Part shown: positions 45,568 to 46,643 of the stretch, in pieces
How positions within the stretch are numbered: the stretch's first letter is position 1
Layout: each line of letters starts with the position of its first letter
From: Mixta tenebrionis
Lineage (GTDB): Bacteria > Pseudomonadota > Gammaproteobacteria > Enterobacterales > Enterobacteriaceae
DNA: 46,643 nt
Assembly: GCF_006517625.1 (NCBI RefSeq)
Contig: NZ_VHQI01000019.1
Coordinates: forward strand, 1 to 46,643
Direction of reading: 5' to 3'
The notes under the pieces: generated by a model
The model's input: the letters and a program-made list of their open reading frames with translations, nothing else
Databases searched by the model: none
Told to the model about the DNA's origin: nothing
Made by a program: the position numbers and the translations under genes

Positions 45568-46356
45568 ATGATTAAATGGCCGTGGAAAGAAAAGGTTGCC
45601 CCTGCGCCTCTCCCCTGGCAACAGGCGCTGTCAGCGCCCATCTTTGCGTCACTTCAGCCCGATGAGGAGCAGGCGCTGGTGCAGCTGGCGCAGCGTTTTT
45701 TACACCATAAGCGGCTGGTGCCGCTGGCCGGGCTGGAGCTGGAAGCTTTACACCATGCGCGCATCGCCCTGCTGTTCTGCCTGCCGGTACTAAAGCTGGG
45801 GCTGGAGTGGCTGGATGGCTTTCATGAGGTACTAATCTACCCGGCGCCTTTTGTCGCCGAGGACAGCTGGCAGGATGAGGATGGCCTGGTGCACAGCGAT
45901 CGCAGCGTGCAGTCGGGCCAGAGCTGGCAGCAGGGGCCGATTATTCTTAACTGGATCGATATTCAGGATTCATTCGATCTCAGCGGATTCAATCTGATTA
46001 TTCACGAAGTCGCTCACAAGCTGGACGCGCGCGGCAGCGGCTATACCAACGGCGTTCCGGCAATCCCGCTGCGTGAGGTGGCCGGCTGGGAGCTGGAGTT
46101 GCATGCGGCGATGGAGGCGATTCAGGAAGAGGTGGATCTGGTTGGCGAGAACGCGGCCACTATTGATGCCTATGCCGCTACCGATCCGGCGGAATGCTTT
46201 GCCGTGCTGTCAGAATACTTTTTCAGCGCGCCTGAGCTGCTGGCGCAGCGCTTCTCTGGCTTCTATCAGCGCCTGACCCGCTTTTACCGTCAGGACCCGC
46301 TGGCGCGCCTGCGCCCGCTGGCCGTACCGCAACCGGAGGACAGGCCGCAGGCGTAA
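45568..46356 (+). CDS. mtfA: Mlc titration factor A (zinc metallopeptidase)
   Basis: A 262-residue MtfA: the zinc motif HEVAH is at residues 146-150 ([13 protein letters not shown]), and the third ligand probably lies in [16 protein letters not shown] (Glu). MtfA binds Mlc, the repressor of ptsG, relieving repression; it also has aminopeptidase activity. Length is close to E. coli (265). Position next to tRNA-Asn is as in E. coli. Confidence 0.97.
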   Translation: MIKWPWKEKVAPAPLPWQQALSAPIFASLQPDEEQALVQLAQRFLHHKRLVPLAGLELEALHHARIALLFCLPVLKLGLEWLDGFHEVLIYPAPFVAEDSWQDEDGLVHSDRSVQSGQSWQQGPIILNWIDIQDSFDLSGFNLIIHEVAHKLDARGSGYTNGVPAIPLREVAGWELELHAAMEAIQEEVDLVGENAATIDAYAATDPAECFAVLSEYFFSAPELLAQRFSGFYQRLTRFYRQDPLARLRPLAVPQPEDRPQA

Positions 46357-46448
46357 ACTGCTGCAAAGCTAGCCAGCTGAATAATAATAGTTTTTTTACT
46401 GTTGACAGCCCGATAAGCTAACGGTAATATTCGCGCCACTTAACCGAT

Positions 46449-46524
46449 TCCTCTGTAGTTCAGTCGGTAGAACGGCGGACTGTTAATCCGTATGTCACTG
46501 GTTCGAGTCCAGTCAGAGGAGCCA
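46449..46524 (+). tRNA. asnT: tRNA-Asn (anticodon GTT)
   Basis: TCCTCTG at the 5' end pairs with CAGAGGA before GCCA at the 3' end. The anticodon loop is CTGTTAATC with GTT, and the T arm has GGTTCGAGTCC. Length 76 with encoded CCA. It follows mtfA as E. coli asnT does. Asn tRNAs are frequent integration sites for islands and P4-like phages; the sequence right of it ends too soon to tell. Confidence 0.97.
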
Positions 46525-46533
46525 ATTTAAGGG

Positions 46534-46560
46534 AAGCAGACGCTCACTGACGTCTGCTTT
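46534..46560 (+). terminator. Intrinsic terminator after tRNA-Asn
   Basis: AAGCAGACG-ctcactga-CGTCTGCTT is followed by a short T-run, 10 nt after the tRNA. Confidence 0.75.
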
Positions 46561-46643
46561 CTGCATTTCTGTCGTCTGATTCCCCCTTCTTCAGGTTCAC
46601 TCTCGTTCACTAAAAACCAACCGAAGCCATATCTTTTTGATGG

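Noticed and set aside
46525..46643. Phage attachment site and integrase start right of tRNA-Asn
   Set aside because: Only 119 bases remain; no integrase reading frame or repeated tRNA 3' end can be seen within the window.

Overview
The window is chromosomal DNA of a motile, fairly GC-rich member of the Enterobacterales. Gene order matches the E. coli fliC-to-mtfA/asnT segment closely: fliC | fliDST-amyA-yedD ... fliE | fliF-R - rcsA ... dsrB - yodD - dsrA - yedP ... yodC ... yedI - yedA - vsr-dcm ... yedJ ... mtfA - tRNA-Asn. Protein divergence from E. coli, and the presence of a glucosylglycerate-type glycosyltransferase gene, suggest a non-E. coli genus, perhaps Erwiniaceae (Pantoea/Erwinia/Mixta type). 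The genus is an inference; the order-level placement is firm.

Region 1 (1-7548). The 5' end of fliC diverges from fliDST, each side with a recognisable sigma-28 promoter. Then come a cytoplasmic alpha-amylase (amyA), lipoprotein yedD, a small DUF6388-type protein, a LexA-boxed dinI homologue, an extremely aspartate-rich small protein, a cold-shock gene with a cspA-type cold box, a repeat-bearing spacer, and an MliC-type lysozyme-inhibitor lipoprotein.

Region 2 (7549-17437). A 1.08-kb AT-rich, gene-free leader with a CRP-type site precedes a six-gene co-directional cluster: gcvT-gcvH-gcvP - Na+/glycine(alanine) symporter - fhs - folD. Together these encode glycine uptake, oxidative cleavage to 5,10-methylene-THF, oxidation to 10-formyl-THF, and release of formate with ATP formation. 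This is a complete energy-yielding glycine-to-formate route, placed inside the flagellar region. It is the most notable system in the window.

Region 3 (17556-28867). This is the flagellar basal body and export block: fliE (minus) and fliFGHIJK and fliLMNOPQR (plus), with E. coli order and translational overlaps. GC content falls in the last third of fliR, leading into the AT-rich rcsA locus.

Region 4 (28868-36273). rcsA with an RcsAB-box-like site upstream; a chemoreceptor with a sigma-28-like promoter and a C-terminal NWETF pentapeptide; four 61-bp tandem repeats; dsrB; a Pmp3/YqaE peptide; an orphan plus-strand terminator that implies an unannotated small RNA; yodD; a DsrA small RNA that keeps the rpoS-pairing segment but lacks the E. 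coli-type second stem-loop; and a phosphatase/glycosyltransferase pair for glucosylglycerate (or mannosylglycerate) synthesis.

Region 5 (36274-46643). A small prophage-like switch (holin-like gene plus cleavable CI/LexA-type repressor with shared operator-like palindromes), yodC, small cysteine-pair proteins around yedI, yedA, the vsr/dcm very-short-patch repair/methylation pair (separated by 206 bp rather than overlapping), a ribbon-helix-helix protein, yedJ, an isolated phage-type ASCH-like gene, mtfA and tRNA-Asn(GTT), a common integration target.
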